This document shows, one piece after another, positions 47,601 through 56,930 of a stretch of DNA of 64,000 nt. The first letter of the stretch is position 1. Every line of letters starts with the position of its first letter. Under the pieces are notes generated by a model. That model did not search any database and was not told the origin of the DNA. It worked only from the letters and a program-made list of their open reading frames with translations. This stretch comes from Clusia tigrina. Taxonomy: Eukaryota; Arthropoda; Insecta; Diptera; Clusiidae. The translations under genes were made by a program, and so were the position numbers. The stretch is taken from positions 32,978,516-33,042,515 of the forward strand of contig OV050030.1 of the NCBI GenBank assembly GCA_920105625.2, in the 5' to 3' direction.

Positions 47601-49960
47601 TTTTCTCTCGAACTCGCCTAATGACTGGTCAACGCTGATTATCATCGTTTAGGTTTCGGCTCCGTACAACAGATTGGGAATGATGAGGGATTTATAGAGC
47701 GTGATTTTTGTTCGTCGAGAGAGGGCTCTGCTTTTCAATTGCCTGCTGAGCTCTAAGTAACACCTGTTGGCAAGAGTAATCATTTGCTTGATCTCCATGC
47801 TGACATCGGTCATGGTGTGGATGCGTGTTCCGGGATAAACGAAGTCCTATAAAACTTCATAATTGTAATTATATTAAGGAAATACAAATAAAATTTATTT
47901 AATTTTTGTAAGCATGAATAAATAATTATGAATACAAAGTTTTATGGAGTCAGTGTCGGTAAGAAAAGGCCGTCTTCAACTTCAAATTCTGTTTCCAACT
48001 CCAAAGTCCGTCTCCAACTCCAACGTCCGTCTCCAACTCCAAAGTCCTTCTCCAACTCCAAAGTTCGTCTCCAACTCCAAAGTCCGTCGCCAACTCTAAA
48101 TTCCGTCTCTAACTTAAATTCCGTCTCCAACTCCAAAGTCCGTCTCCAACTCCAAAGTCCGTCTCCAACTCCAAAGTCCGTCTCCAACTCCAAAGTCCGT
48201 CTCCAACTCCAAAGTCCGTCTCCAACTCCAAAGTCCGTCTCCAACTCCAAAGTCCGTCTCCAACTCCAAATTCCGTCTGCAACTCCATATTCCGTCTCCA
48301 ACTCCAAAGTCCGTCTCCAACTCCAAAGTCCGTCTCCAACTCCAAAGTCCGTCTGCAACTTTCGTCTCCAACTCCAAATTCCGTCTGCAACTTCCGTCTC
48401 CAACTCCAAATTCCGTCTGCAACTTCCGTCTCCAACTCCAAATTCCGTCTGCAACTTCCGTCTCCAACTCCAAATTCTGTCTCTAACTTAAATTCCGTCT
48501 CTAACTTAAATTCCGTCTCTAACTTAAATTCCGTCTCAAATTCCAAATTCAACTAAAAATTCCGTCTGCAACTCCAAATTCCAACTCCAACTCCAAAGTC
48601 CGTCTCCATCTCCAAAGTCCGTCTCCAACTCCAAAGTCCGTCTGCAACTCCAAATTCCGTCTCCAACTCCAAAGTCTCTCTCCAACTCCAAATTCCGTCT
48701 CCAACTCCAAATTCCGTCTCCAACTCACTCCAATTTCCGACTCAACCCAACAACAAGTGATTTCGGGAGTCCGTTTATGACTCCGACTCTGATTCCATCT
48801 CTGATTCGGGACTCCATAAATCTGGTTTATATACAGTAATTCGAAAATTCATCAGATCTTTTTTTCCTCCAATAACCACCTGACCTTAGGGCACGAGACC
48901 AGCCCTTGTCCTCCTCTAGGAAACGATTGCATGGTTATATAGTCCCTTGTCAGAAGTAGGCGATATTTACTTAGTTGTGGTGCTGTCCAAATTCTTCTTA
49001 CCAGCTCCTAAGTTTGGAGCACTGCGAGTTGCATTTCCTTTACAAGTGACGTCATATCTCGGTAACTATGTACTGTGCTTATACAATGATGAAATTTGAC
49101 ACCATGGTTGAAAAAGCCTGTGGGATGGGACATATCGGTGTGATGATTCACTACATCTTAGATACCAATTTAGAAGTAAAGGTGACAGAAGGATCGTGGG
49201 TACCAGGGGAAAAGTGTGGGTGTACTCTTAAAACAACAAAGATTGCTTATGAACATTTAGTATATTCCCCATTTGAACACTGTTAATTGCATCACTTTAC
49301 CCATTTTTTGGTGAACAGGCCCGACTCCGAGATTGTGGTTACAATCGTGACTCAACACGTGAAGTGTGTGCTGTTTGTCAGAAGCGATGGTTACAGAGGA
49401 TACGCTACGGATATCACCGATCGTTTTGTGAGGAATCAATTCAAATATATAGAAATTAAGGAGCCCATTGACGATATGAAGGAATTGAAAAAGGTAATGA
49501 AAAATAGACTCTGTAATTATGTTGTCCGATTATATTGCTCCCTATTTCGTTTCTTTAGCGTTTCCGTGACAAAAATCTGAACATATTTTGGGAAAATGAT
49601 GCACAATTCTATATAAAAAGTGGTCAGTTATGATTTTAGTTCTTCAATTCTTTGAGTAATGATTTACTTATTCTCTGTTTAGGGTACTTTTCGGAGAAGC
49701 ATATAGCGACCGAAATGCACACGTATTGTTGTATGGCCATCAACGCGGGTACAATGAAATTTCGCCATTCCACATGGAACCGTTTGGCCAAACGTCGTGA
49801 TATCATTTTAAGTTTTGGTCCAATCTCAAGTCACGAGGATGAAATGAATTTAGTGCACATCACACCGGAAGGAGGCACATTTGTGGATGTTGAGGAACTG
49901 TGTTCGGAAGACTTGAAAGTTTTTAAACTGCAATATAACTTGACATGGAGAAATCTCGAA
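29509..49960 (+). CDS. DNAI7: DNAI7/CASC1 homologue, axonemal dynein-associated protein (3' end not found)
   Basis: Fourteen exons: 29509-29641, 29713-29765, 29838-30089, 38729-38812, 38863-38948, 40313-40414, 40474-40664, 40741-40846, 44188-44437, 44482-45907, 45965-46040, 49319-49493, 49559-49622, 49683-49960. They join in phase for 1,092 codons. Blocks resembling human DNAI7 (formerly CASC1) in order: WNNYLGCENMPKPYVISEIH, FRIHIWTINDVPIRLDFI, MSFDHYTEHA, LKKYLILGGIYQFHF, HWTTEHIKRTDF followed by IWTDRLG|TIGF, PDSEIVVTIVTQ, and LKKRFRDKNLNIFW. DNAI7 is linked to inner-arm dynein and axonemal dynein preassembly in motile cilia. The protein is longer than the human one (about 720) because exon 10 holds a roughly 400-residue insert. 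Exon 3's donor (gtgggg at 30090) is the weakest border. A last exon with the family C-terminus was not located after gtaagc at 49961. Confidence 0.85.
29713..29765 (+). CDS. DNAI7: DNAI7 exon 2
   Basis: Eighteen codons, AIVMNETFRAQNHILNK, between acceptor atatag and donor gtaagc, phase matched to both neighbours. Confidence 0.75.
29838..30089 (+). CDS. DNAI7: DNAI7 exon 3
   Basis: WNNYLGCENMPKPYVISEIH aligns with the WKHY...EMNTF block of the family. Donor chosen at 30090 (gtgggg) because phase 0 gives NMALR|VLHSIDLYL, a continuous helix. The frame stays open to 30197, so a later donor such as gtatac at 30132 is possible. Confidence 0.65.
30283..31253 (+). repeat. 197-bp tandem array, five copies
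   Basis: Units start gatcgatcatattgtaggct at about 30283, 30480, 30677, 30873 and 31069 (196-197-bp period) and are more than 95% alike by eye. Each contains tctctctcttgaacc and a run of good donor-like gtgtgtaggtaa. No gene. Confidence 0.95.
31560..32815 (-). pseudogene. LINE RNase H and C-terminus, minus strand
   Basis: Minus strand reads FYTDGSKLDERVGFGVFS near 32,590 (RNase H), YQAEVLAIKEV near 32,480, NIYSDSQAAIKSVNSL near 32,420, and EEEETVEHILCRCLALAS near 31,830 (terminal knuckle). Truncated, several frameshifts. Confidence 0.75.
33420..34190 (-). pseudogene. LINE ORF1-type (DUF4780-like) fragment, minus strand
   Basis: Minus-strand frames at 34163-33975 (KARAWIPAEPSDPQMVLEML, LPTSSWKVTNIEDP) and 34000-33665 resemble the RNA-binding region of fly LINE ORF1 proteins; 33623-33432 (NDWKGYREALKVFKRKAR) continues it. 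Broken between frames. Family assignment is by pattern memory. Confidence 0.5.
34525..35190 (+). repeat. Dispersed repeat family A, copy 2
   Basis: Collinear with the copy at 23,625 (same landmark blocks). Contains a local threefold 24-bp repeat (gctttggacgtttgttac) at about 34,865-34,915 that the other copy lacks. Confidence 0.75.
35697..36438 (+). mobile_element. LTR copy, 5'-truncated, plus orientation
   Basis: 742 bp matching the complement of 40911-41633. Carries tatataag (TATA) near 35,725 followed by the GA-rich leader and AATAAA near 36,325, and ends CGTAACA like the full copy. The U3 start is not shared, so the 5' end is truncated or replaced. No internal retrotransposon genes adjoin it. 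Confidence 0.75.
37250..38080 (-). pseudogene. LINE endonuclease C-terminus and linker, minus strand
   Basis: Minus strand reads RVLEEHSFSDHRPIQFDL (the SDHRxI box of an endonuclease), then PWWGDQIRDLRKICR and NKAKKSRDSEDWMYY. A 27-bp triple repeat (accgctggtggaatagtaat) sits at 37,270-37,347. Confidence 0.65.
38729..38812 (+). CDS. DNAI7: DNAI7 exon 4
   Basis: VLHSIDLYLDDEKLVKLASP to LTDIFE; acceptor aatttag, donor gtatgt, phase 0. Confidence 0.75.
38863..38948 (+). CDS. DNAI7: DNAI7 exon 5
   Basis: QKDVIPEEIRGFFNRYTYRI to YMQ; acceptor tttcag, donor gtaagt, phase 2. Confidence 0.85.
38990..39915 (+). repeat. 92-97-bp tandem array with about 292-bp higher-order unit
   Basis: Repeated block tattttaagagcgtattgtg plus tgagtgactcaaccc, with alternating variants (gagcg, gagcat, ggtgcat). 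The atttatggcttattttaag variant recurs about 292 bp apart (39,301 and 39,593), i.e. three basic units. Fills the intron between DNAI7 exons 5 and 6. Confidence 0.9.
40313..40414 (+). CDS. DNAI7: DNAI7 exon 6
   Basis: PVNVLTSEYFYEGDHFRIHI to LDFI; the FRIHIWTINDVP strand block is family-typical. Donor gtaagt. Confidence 0.88.
40474..40664 (+). CDS. DNAI7: DNAI7 exon 7
   Basis: RDKILEPNFHKLAVKLRLPF, then IRGIHMSFDHYTEHA; donor gtgagt in phase 1. Confidence 0.88.
40741..40846 (+). CDS. DNAI7: DNAI7 exon 8
   Basis: LYACLINEWAMQVDLIKEIR to YEEIVK; acceptor tttcaag, donor gtaagt, phase 2. Confidence 0.85.
40911..41745 (-). mobile_element. Solo LTR, 835 bp, minus orientation, ATAT target duplication
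   Basis: Reading the minus strand it starts TGTTACGAAATCAAC and ends AATTACGTAACA: the terminal TGTTACG/CGTAACA is a perfect inverted repeat. Flanked by ATAT on both sides (40907-40910 and 41746-41749), a 4-bp duplication typical of gypsy-type insertion. Contains TATA, leader and AATAAA as in the 35,697 copy. Sits in DNAI7 intron 8. Confidence 0.85.
41775..42430 (+). pseudogene. LINE RNase H end and zinc knuckle
   Basis: GNEVADKLANKGCETSF (RNase H C-terminus, GNExAD) then, after a stop, CVLYQTCGQGHQTVYHFFCV and CPTVARISLQVFG (terminal knuckle). Lies in DNAI7 intron 8. Confidence 0.75.
42715..42860 (+). repeat. Trinucleotide-derived minisatellite, CCAACTCTGACT type
   Basis: Imperfect repeats of ccaactctgactctaccttc; encodes PTPTLPSAPT-like strings by chance. 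Confidence 0.85.
42861..44187 (+). other. Remainder of DNAI7 intron 8
   Basis: No certain feature. A possible mariner trace (MTDETW near 43,190) is too weak to annotate. Confidence 0.35.
44188..44437 (+). CDS. DNAI7: DNAI7 exon 9
   Basis: LTEEAQKTRRRSSRSQKGKE (strongly basic), then IVTANDYPDVWQDFLIKEQE. Donor gtaaag at 44438 gives EMPI|INLKKYLILGG; the alternative gtctgt at 44417 is also phase 0 but a poorer donor. Confidence 0.78.
44482..45907 (+). CDS. DNAI7: DNAI7 exon 10
   Basis: Starts INLKKYLILGGIYQFHF, the LGGxY block conserved in the family. A long low-conservation insert follows (about residues 455-870, Ser- and Lys-rich with no recognisable domain), then SHWTTEHIKRTDFDKETNTI before the intron donor gtatac. 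The insert explains the large size. Confidence 0.85.
45908..45964 (+). other. 57-nt stop-free intron in DNAI7
   Basis: Donor gtatac, acceptor attttag. Its length is a multiple of three and it has no stop, so the open frame reads through (IHFLYASPILLIMISYIL, hydrophobic). Removing it restores IWTDRLG|TIGF, which fits the family; the hydrophobic run does not. Confidence 0.7.
45965..46040 (+). CDS. DNAI7: DNAI7 exon 11
   Basis: TIGFAFERYAHYPFRYWSVE then RSED, aligning with the DTFGPV...SWELRP region of the family. Donor gtaaga, phase 2. Confidence 0.85.
46191..46393 (+). mobile_element. hAT-like MITE without minisatellite
   Basis: Begins CAGAGAACACAGAGGAGGGA and the complement of its end reads CAGAGAATACAGAGAAATTA. 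Flanks ccaccag/ccactag suggest an imperfect target duplication. Same family as the elements at 19684 and 46416. Confidence 0.6.
46416..46605 (-). mobile_element. hAT-like MITE with 21-bp minisatellite, second copy
   Basis: Inverted relative to 19684-19896 and sharing its core (two to three 21-bp units) and flanks of the core. Terminal CAGAGAACACAGAGAAAAGA and, in complement, CAGAGTATACAGAGTAAAGA. Flanking 8-mers GGATAGAT and GAATAGAT agree at 7 of 8, fitting an 8-bp hAT duplication. Confidence 0.7.
47250..47870 (-). pseudogene. RTE-like LINE C-terminus, minus strand
   Basis: Minus strand: YKSLIIPNLLYGAET-type, then SLGEFERKRFRSTYGPI, EYRIRWKDELNELYADIDIV and KKRLRWMDHVVRMD, the C-terminal block of RTE-type ORF2. 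Stops break the frame. Confidence 0.7.
47960..48740 (+). repeat. 18-bp minisatellite, over 35 copies
   Basis: Unit gtccgtctccaactccaaa (18-19 nt) with gtctgcaact and gtctctaacttaa variants. Open frames on both strands are periodic artefacts. Confidence 0.95.
49319..49493 (+). CDS. DNAI7: DNAI7 exon 12
   Basis: PDSEIVVTIVTQHVKCVLFV to DDMKELKK; acceptor gaacag, donor gtaatg. Phase matches exon 11 (AA|G). Confidence 0.85.
49559..49622 (+). CDS. DNAI7: DNAI7 exon 13
   Basis: RFRDKNLNIFWENDAQFYIK; acceptor ctttag, donor gtcagt, phase 1. Confidence 0.82.
49683..49960 (+). CDS. DNAI7: DNAI7 exon 14 (last identified)
   Basis: YFSEKHIATEMHTYCCMAIN, FRHSTWNRLAKRRDIILSFG to YNLTWRNLE; donor gtaagc at 49961 implies at least one more exon, not recognised in this window. 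Confidence 0.82.
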
Positions 49961-50449
49961 GTAAGCTTCATAATGAGTAGGAGTATTTTTTTGGAGTGTT
50001 CCAAGCAGACATTTAGTGAGCAACTGCTTTAAAATACTGTGTAAAACTTGCGGAACCGAATACTTTGGATTGAATTTCACAGTGCCAGCTTTTTGGGGCA
50101 TGTCTGTTAACTGGATCAGTAGGGAAAAGTGGAATATATAGGGATAGCATATTTGCTGGGTTTTTCGATGAACTCCTCGAGCGTAACAGATTTTTTAGGT
50201 TGGTTTTAACATTGTCGTTCAGGAGGTCCATTCAATAACGCCTGAATTGCGAGGTAGGTCTACTTTGGTCGGTTGGTTGGATCCCACATCAAATGAGCGC
50301 AGGTCCAACGTTTTGATACCACCTTTTTGTTTGGTATTAAAAAGATGCTCTTATTATTATTTTTTTTTTTTGCTGATCTTTACACCCAGTTCGAGACTTT
50401 TAAGAACGCAAAAATTTCCCCTATCGTGGAGTTCGCGATCTCTTCAATG
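49961..50449. other. No gene recognised
   Basis: Presumed intron or 3' flank of DNAI7; only short frames. Confidence 0.35.
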
Positions 50450-53200
50450 TTTTGGAATATCCCACAGTTTCTTTCATCTTCTTCTGGCCTGGGCTGGGCA
50501 GGCCAGGAAGTGCACTATGGTTTCCTTGTTCTGCAGCTAGTGATGCTCAAATTATGTCCCATTTTGCCTCAAGCTTTACAATATGCCAGTGTCCTGTGAT
50601 GATTGGGGTAAGTCCAGCTGCATCACGACTACCTCTGTTTGCTAACTCTATGGATTTGTTTTGTTTATATTTCAGCCAGAGTGGCCTACTGATCTTGCAG
50701 GATTCTATCCTCCTTCATCGGTTGTTTGCTTTTGGCACGTCCGCATAACGTATGGAGCTGGTGAACGATCACCAATAGTCCGTTTAGTGCTCCTGATGGA
50801 CTCAATTGGGACACGAACCGTCTCGGCCTCCTGTTCATCAAGAGTAAATCCCTTATGAACTGGCTCATCAGCTCTTTCGTTTGTCGATATCATTGCGCCC
50901 CGGTAGACACAACGAACTAGTACCATTATGATCTCCCACCTTCACATAATAGTTTCGATGTTATTACTGCCGAGTCCAGTGCTTTGAAAGCAGCCAGACT
51001 ATCTGAAATTATTGCCAGCTTTTCCTTATAGCTAGTGTCTTCCACTGCCAACCTACAGGCCTCCCTTCCCTCACTTGCGCCGAGAAAGCACTTCAAGTGT
51101 TCGAGAGTCGGATTGATTTACTGATCTTTAGCTCTGCTGAGAAGATACCAGCTCCTACCTCGGAATTCATCTTTGAGCATCTGTGTAGATTGCGATGTCT
51201 GTATTCTCCGCAATCCTTCCTCTCTTCCAATCCAGGCGAGAGGGATGCTATAGTTTTTTCCAAGAACTGTAGCGGATAGATTTGTAGTCTGTTTGTGCCG
51301 CGTGCACTCCTTGAGTTTATAATAGTACCATGACCATACGGTCAATCCTTCCATCAGTCTATTGCTCTTAACCTAAGAACGCTTAGGGTTGCGGTATTTC
51401 TGATTAATAAGTCAATTGGTAACAGATGCTACAATATAATTAGGGCCTGCCTAGGACATGATCTAATTTCTCCTATTGCTACAGCCCATGATTTCCTGTG
51501 GGTTCTGATTAGTTTGGTAACGTTGTACGTTTGGTAATGTGTGTTTGGTAATGTGTGTTTAGTTTGCTAACGTAACGTCCCTTCCGAGGGCTTTCCACCA
51601 GACTTAGGCTCCATATGATAAAAATTGGGCGCATAACCATTTTGTACGTCCATAGAATTAACTCTGTTCGAAGACCCCACTTCCTAATAACTATATTTTT
51701 GCATGACTACAGTGAAACCCCTATTTTGCATATTCTTTGGTCCTTGTATAATTTCCAATTTAGTTCCAGTCCAGAGTTACACCCAGGTATTTGCCACTAG
51801 AAGTTATGCCCAGTGTAGCTTTATTTAATTGAGGTATCTTAAAGGAGGATATTTGGATTTACTTGGAAAATAGCGTCAGTTCAGTTCTGCTAGGATTAAC
51901 GCTTAGTCCACATCCTGTTCTTGTCTATGGTTATAGTAGGGAACATATCTGGATTGATGACATAGGGTAACAAATAAATAGAAAGATTAAATATATGTAT
52001 ATAGCTTCAGCTGGTCGTATCTCCTCAATTTAGATCAATATTGCTCCAGCTTCCTCTTCTAAACCATTGTATTCTGTCTGTTCAGCATCCTCTGAAGGAT
52101 TCTGCATCAGGGACCATCCCTGACGCCATTATTATCAAGTCATCCGTAAACGCCACCACTTTACTTTTTCCTTTGTTTAATTATTTGAGGATGCCGTCCA
52201 TGGTACATATCCAAAATAGCGCAGATAGTACCCCTCCCTCTGGGGTACCTCTTTTCACTTACTTATTTAGGCGGCTACTACCAAGCTCCGCACTTACCAC
52301 CTTTGTTTTGAGCATAGTATTACTCCATCTGCGGACATACTCTTCCACTCAAGAATTTCCAGCGATGTCTGTACCGCTCTTTTTTGGATATTGTTAAAAG
52401 CACCTTCTATACCCAGAAAATATATTGGACGTTTCCACCATCCTCACTACCTAATAAGGGGCTATCTCTGTCGACTTCGCTTTCAGGTAACGGTGTTAGG
52501 CATCGGAAAGGTTATAGCTTTTCAGAAGTCTTGAGGACGTCAGTCTTATTGGACGATATTCCTTGACCGATTCATGACCTCTTTTTAGAACTATAAGATA
52601 ATTAATCTTATTTGTCTTGTTCGTGTCTATGGTTATAGTAGGGAACATATTTATGGAGGTCAAGTAGGTTTTCAGAGGTCTTGAGGACGTCAGTCTTATT
52701 GGATGAGCAGTGCATCGAGCTAAACGGAGACTATGTTGAAAAACAAAAGGTTTTTTTTAATAAAGTATTCCTTATGTCAATTTTCAGGGTCTATTTGACC
52801 CACCCCAGTAAGTAGTAATGAGATTGATCTATGAAGTGACCGATTCCTGACCCCTCCCTTACAAATAAACACGACCATTGCTCGTCTCCAGCTGCTAGGA
52901 ATGTACTTAAGTGCAAGGTCTCCCTTAAAAATTACGTCAAGCCAAGGTATTACCTATTTCTATGTGACCATTAACATCATTGAACTGATCCCATCCGGTA
53001 CAGGTGGTCTGCTTTAAGAACTATAGGATACTTAATCTTGTTTGATCTATTTATGTCTATGGTTATAGAAAGAAACATGTCTGGTTGGTTTGGTATACAG
53101 ACTTAGTACTAATCACAGTAGCTCGAGCCGCTCGTGTATCCTCAATTTAGATCTATATTGCTCCAACTTCCTCTTCCAAACTATTATATTCTGTCATATT
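50450..53200 (-). pseudogene. LOA-like LINE remnant, minus strand
   Basis: Minus strand: GTPEGGVLSALFW near 52,240, VVAFTDDLIIMASG near 52,150, CGLSVNPSRTELTLF near 51,880, ATLGITSSGKYLGVTLDW near 51,780, and RNase H end NERADEPV near 50,860. Frames are broken. A segment starting tctatggttatag is duplicated at about 51,925, 52,625 and 53,048, and a mariner 3' end (ttatgtcaattttcagggtc) is embedded near 52,773. Confidence 0.7.
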
Positions 53201-53770
53201 ACTAAACTGCTACTCTATTGGCATATGTAAACGCAGCTGAAGCTCTGTATTTCATCCCATAATTGGAAGCTCACATATCGCCAAATCCTTGAAACTGTGC
53301 TACCTTTACGAAAATACTATTTCGTTATAATTTATATTTATTTACATTTCGATAACTTTGTTAATGTCTCGTTTTCGTTATCAGTTTTATGCAGATCTAC
53401 ATCAATTAATCTCTTCGTTCTCTGCGAGTGCTTCTCAGCATATCGTCAAAGATCATAGGCTGATTTTTCTGCTGAAGAACCTTCTTTCCGAAATCAGACC
53501 TCTGAGTTTTTCGTAATTGTATTGTAATTGTTTTTAGTGATTTTTTTTTATTAGATTAATCAATATTCTATGTAAGTGTGTATAAATAAATATCATTTAT
53601 TGTACTATAAAAATTCCTACATATTTTATTTATTTCACTTAACTATTTCTATATCTCTCTATATCTATATATCTCTATCAAGATCCTCATCAAAGATTCA
53701 TTCTAATTTATGATTGTCTCTGAGCTCTGATCGTTTTCTCTCAGCCGATTTTAAATAAGGTATATACAAA
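53201..53770. other. No gene recognised
   Basis: AT-rich, short frames, a run of tatctctatat near 53,650. Confidence 0.35.
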
Positions 53771-54570
53771 AGTGGGTCAATAAGTGGCCGAAAATTACAA
53801 CAGATGGCGTTGCCACCTGAAATCCAATATTCTCCTTGTCAAGAAGGATCTTTCAAAAGAAGGTACCGTCTTTTTCTGACTAATCTGTCAAATAGTAAAA
53901 ATGAAAAAAGTTACTCATCACCATTAAACATTATTTTTTGCGCGACACCATCACTCAAACCAAACAAAAACTTTGAAAGTATTATGGGGACTCTTCCTGT
54001 CGGTTGGAACCATCCATCAATGGTTTACTCAATTTCGGTACGGTCGTACCAGCACAGGAGACCCCGAACGTTCTGGTCGGCCAATTGAGGTCACCACACC
54101 AAAAATGATCGATAAAATCCACGGTATGATATTGGACGATCGGCGAGTGAGGATGAGCGAACTTGAAGAGGTTTCAGGCTTATCCCATGGATGAGTGATA
54201 TCAATTTTGCATAAATAAACGCAATCGTTTGACAACTTGGAAGGAGTGTTTAGCGATGTTCAATCGCAATTCGAATGAATTGTTGGGCCGTTTTCTTGGA
54301 CGAAATATGGATTCATCACAGCACACCAGAGACCAAGGAACAGGTTGAGATAGAGGACTTATTCTGGTGAATCGAAGCCGAAGAAGGGCAAGGTGGGTCT
54401 GTCGGACAACAAGGTCATGACGACAGTTTTTTGGGTATCAATCACATCGATTACTTTAAAAAGGGTAAAGCGTATATTAAGCAGAGCTGTTGGATCGATT
54501 TGTAGCAAAACAACCGCATTTGGCGATGAAAAAGTTATCTTCCAGTTTTTGCACCGTTTCGTAACCCTGG
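53771..54570 (+). pseudogene. Mariner transposase remnant, first part
   Basis: Reads FRYGRTSTGDPERSGRP, VTTPKMIDKIHGMILDDRRV and SELEEVSGLSHG (HTH), then EIWIHHSTPETKEQ-like and VMTTVFWV. Left end gtgggtcaataagt resembles the complement of the right end near 55,695, suggesting terminal inverted repeats. Many stops. Confidence 0.7.
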
Positions 54571-55100
54571 TAAATAGGTAGTTAGGAGTGGCAACCTAGT
54601 TTTCCAAAAGCACATTTGAGCACACTTAATGGCCTATTGTGATACCACGGTGTGGCGACGTTCAAGCACTGACTAAAAAGTTCTCTTACTTCGGATGGTG
54701 ATAGTCAGTGCAAGGACAGCGCCGGGAAAGACGCGATGCCCCCCTTATGTCGCAGCAAACCATCCTGATAGTTGATGAACCTTTCTATATCCCTAATATT
54801 AAAGGATGATAGCTCTGTCAAACTCGTAAGATGGGACACCAAAGGTACGATTTCTTCTTCTGCTCAAGGATGGACAGCGACATAAGAGGTTGATGACCGT
54901 CTCGTCCTCCTCCTCGGAACCACAGCCCCGACAGAAATCGTTTGAGAGTAGGCCAGTCTTTCTGCGCGCTCTCCCAGTATGCAGTGGTCGACACAATTAT
55001 TGACAAGTCGAAGAAGTTGGTTGGTTCCGTGTTTGTCCATTCTTGCCCAAGGGAGTCTAGTCGTGTGGCAGGATTTCTCGTCGCTTGATTGAGGATTACC
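54571..55100 (-). pseudogene. LINE 3' fragment inserted in mariner
   Basis: Minus strand: LLSNDFCRGCGSEEEDETVI, NLLCRCPSLSRRRNRTFG and 3' UTR, matching 22,345-22,710. Flanked by cgtaaccctgg at 54560-54570 and 55101-55111, an 11-bp direct repeat compatible with a target duplication. Confidence 0.7.
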
Positions 55101-55700
55101 CGTAACCCTGGACAAAACATGAACTCATCACAACACACCGGAGACCAAGGAACAGGTGAATCGTAACTAAAGAAGGTCAATGTTTGTCGGCGAACAAAGT
55201 CATGGTGACAACTTTTTGCCATACGCGCGGTGTCATTCACATCGATCACCTTGAAAAGGGTAAAGCGATCACCGGCGCATATTAAGCAGAGCTGTTGGAT
55301 TGATTTGAAGCAAAAACAACCGCATTTGGCGAGGAAAAAGTTATTGTCCAACAGGACAATGCTCCAGCGCGCACAAGTTCGTAGACGCAATGGCAAACTT
55401 GCATGAATTAGATTACAAATTGCATTCAGCATGTTCTCCAAATTTAATCCCCATGACACTCTTTCCCGATTTCAAATATGAAGCAATGGCTCGGCGGTAA
55501 GAGATTTGGGACGAATCACCCAACAACAAACGCCTATTTTAATGGCCTCCAGAAATCGTATTATTTGAAGTGCATCAACAAATTGGAGAAGCGTTGGATG
55601 AAGTGTATCAATCCGAAAGGAGACGATGATGAAAAAGAAAAAGGTTTTTTGCCGAATAAAGTGTTCCTTATGTCAATTTTCAGGGTCTAATTGACCCAAC
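55101..55700 (+). pseudogene. Mariner remnant, second part
   Basis: Repeats the central mariner segment of 54,300-54,540 (tcatcacaacacaccggaga) and continues to the 3' end (MKQWLGGKRFGTNHP; then the ttatgtcaattttcagggtc end). The overlap with the first part shows two mariner copies, or a duplication, meet here. Confidence 0.65.
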
Positions 55701-56930
55701 CCCGTAAGTATTGAGTTTGAACTATGAAGTGATCGAAGGAATTCGTTTATATAGAAAATACGAACAAACTGAGTTTTGTTTATTGGTCGGAGGTGCAAAG
55801 AAAAATTGCAGAAATGCTTGATTACTGTGGATACGAAGCCACTGTTGTTGATGGAAGCCACTGTGGATACGAAGCCACTGTTGAGATATTAATGGAGTTG
55901 TTTATCATTGCCTAATAGCTTAAACCGTGAAGAGGAGATAATGTATGTGGAGCACAGGGAAAGTTTGATGGTACAAGAGAGAACGATGGGTAGTGGGGGG
56001 AATATTTTTGTGAGTGGTGGAAGATATCATATAAGCCAACGAGGAGGAGAGATCGGTGCTCTTTGATCGTGTGAGCAGATGAGTAGTGTCTCCCGGTTTT
56101 AAAATGTTTTTCACGAGATTCTGTTGCTTCAGAATCGAAATTTGCTTTTCTGCCGTTGATAATTCCGATGAGGGTTTAATGTTTATTCACAACTACCCTT
56201 GAATGCCTCAGTCTTTTTATCTGATTCATTAATTACTGTACGCAGATATCTCAATCGTGCACCACTTTCTTTCAAATACTGATACCGATGTTTCACTTGA
56301 TTGTGCGGACGAGTTAACCGCAGCTGAGTGAATGGATCCGAAGTGTTTCAGTCCTACGAGGAAGACAGTCGGGAAAGTGGGTTGAGTAGCCAGTGAATTA
56401 TGAGCTTAATCTAACCAGAGCCCCGAGGGTACAGTATTCTGTTCCTTTCTACAACTGTTATTCCACAATTGACCCTGAACACCTGAGTGGCCCTGAAATT
56501 CGTGTTGACGGAGAAATGAGCTCACGAACTTAGTTGACGCGTTGCTCTCTCAATTATTAAGCAAATATTGTTCCAAGCGACTATTGTTCAATTCAAGCTG
56601 CTGCGTTTCTGTTGTTTAATTCGTTCGTTTGATTCTATTCTTAGCGCATTAAATAATATTAAAAATAAAACGAGTCTTTCCAAGGGCAATTAGAGCAAGT
56701 TCAATTTTCAGAATTATTTCAAATGATTTTTGGTGGTCGGAATGAATAATGAGAGAAATCGCACTGAATTTGTATTATTATGACAAACAATTCAATAAAA
56801 ATGTATTTTTAAGGAGAAAGGGAAGAAATTGGAGTAGGAATTGGCAACCGGGGTAGGACGAAGTGATGTATTTGGTATAGTCGTCCAAATTGGGTGCTCA
56901 GAGAAATGTTTGACAAGAGAAGACTTCAAA
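55701..56930. other. No gene recognised
   Basis: A 27-bp direct repeat (gccactgtggatacgaagcc) at about 55,836 and 55,857 is the only structure seen. Confidence 0.35.

Larger units (their letters stand above)
46041..49318 (+). other. DNAI7 intron 11 (3.3 kb)
   Basis: Contains two MITEs, an RTE-like fragment and an 18-bp minisatellite. 46,606-47,229 and 48,741-49,318 hold nothing else recognised. Confidence 0.7.

Noticed and set aside
47928..48552. ORFs of 119-187 codons
   Set aside because: 18-bp minisatellite read in several frames.
49068..49286. 72-codon ORF before DNAI7 exon 12 as an exon
   Set aside because: No acceptor with compatible phase, and exon 11 joins exon 12 directly in phase and in family alignment.
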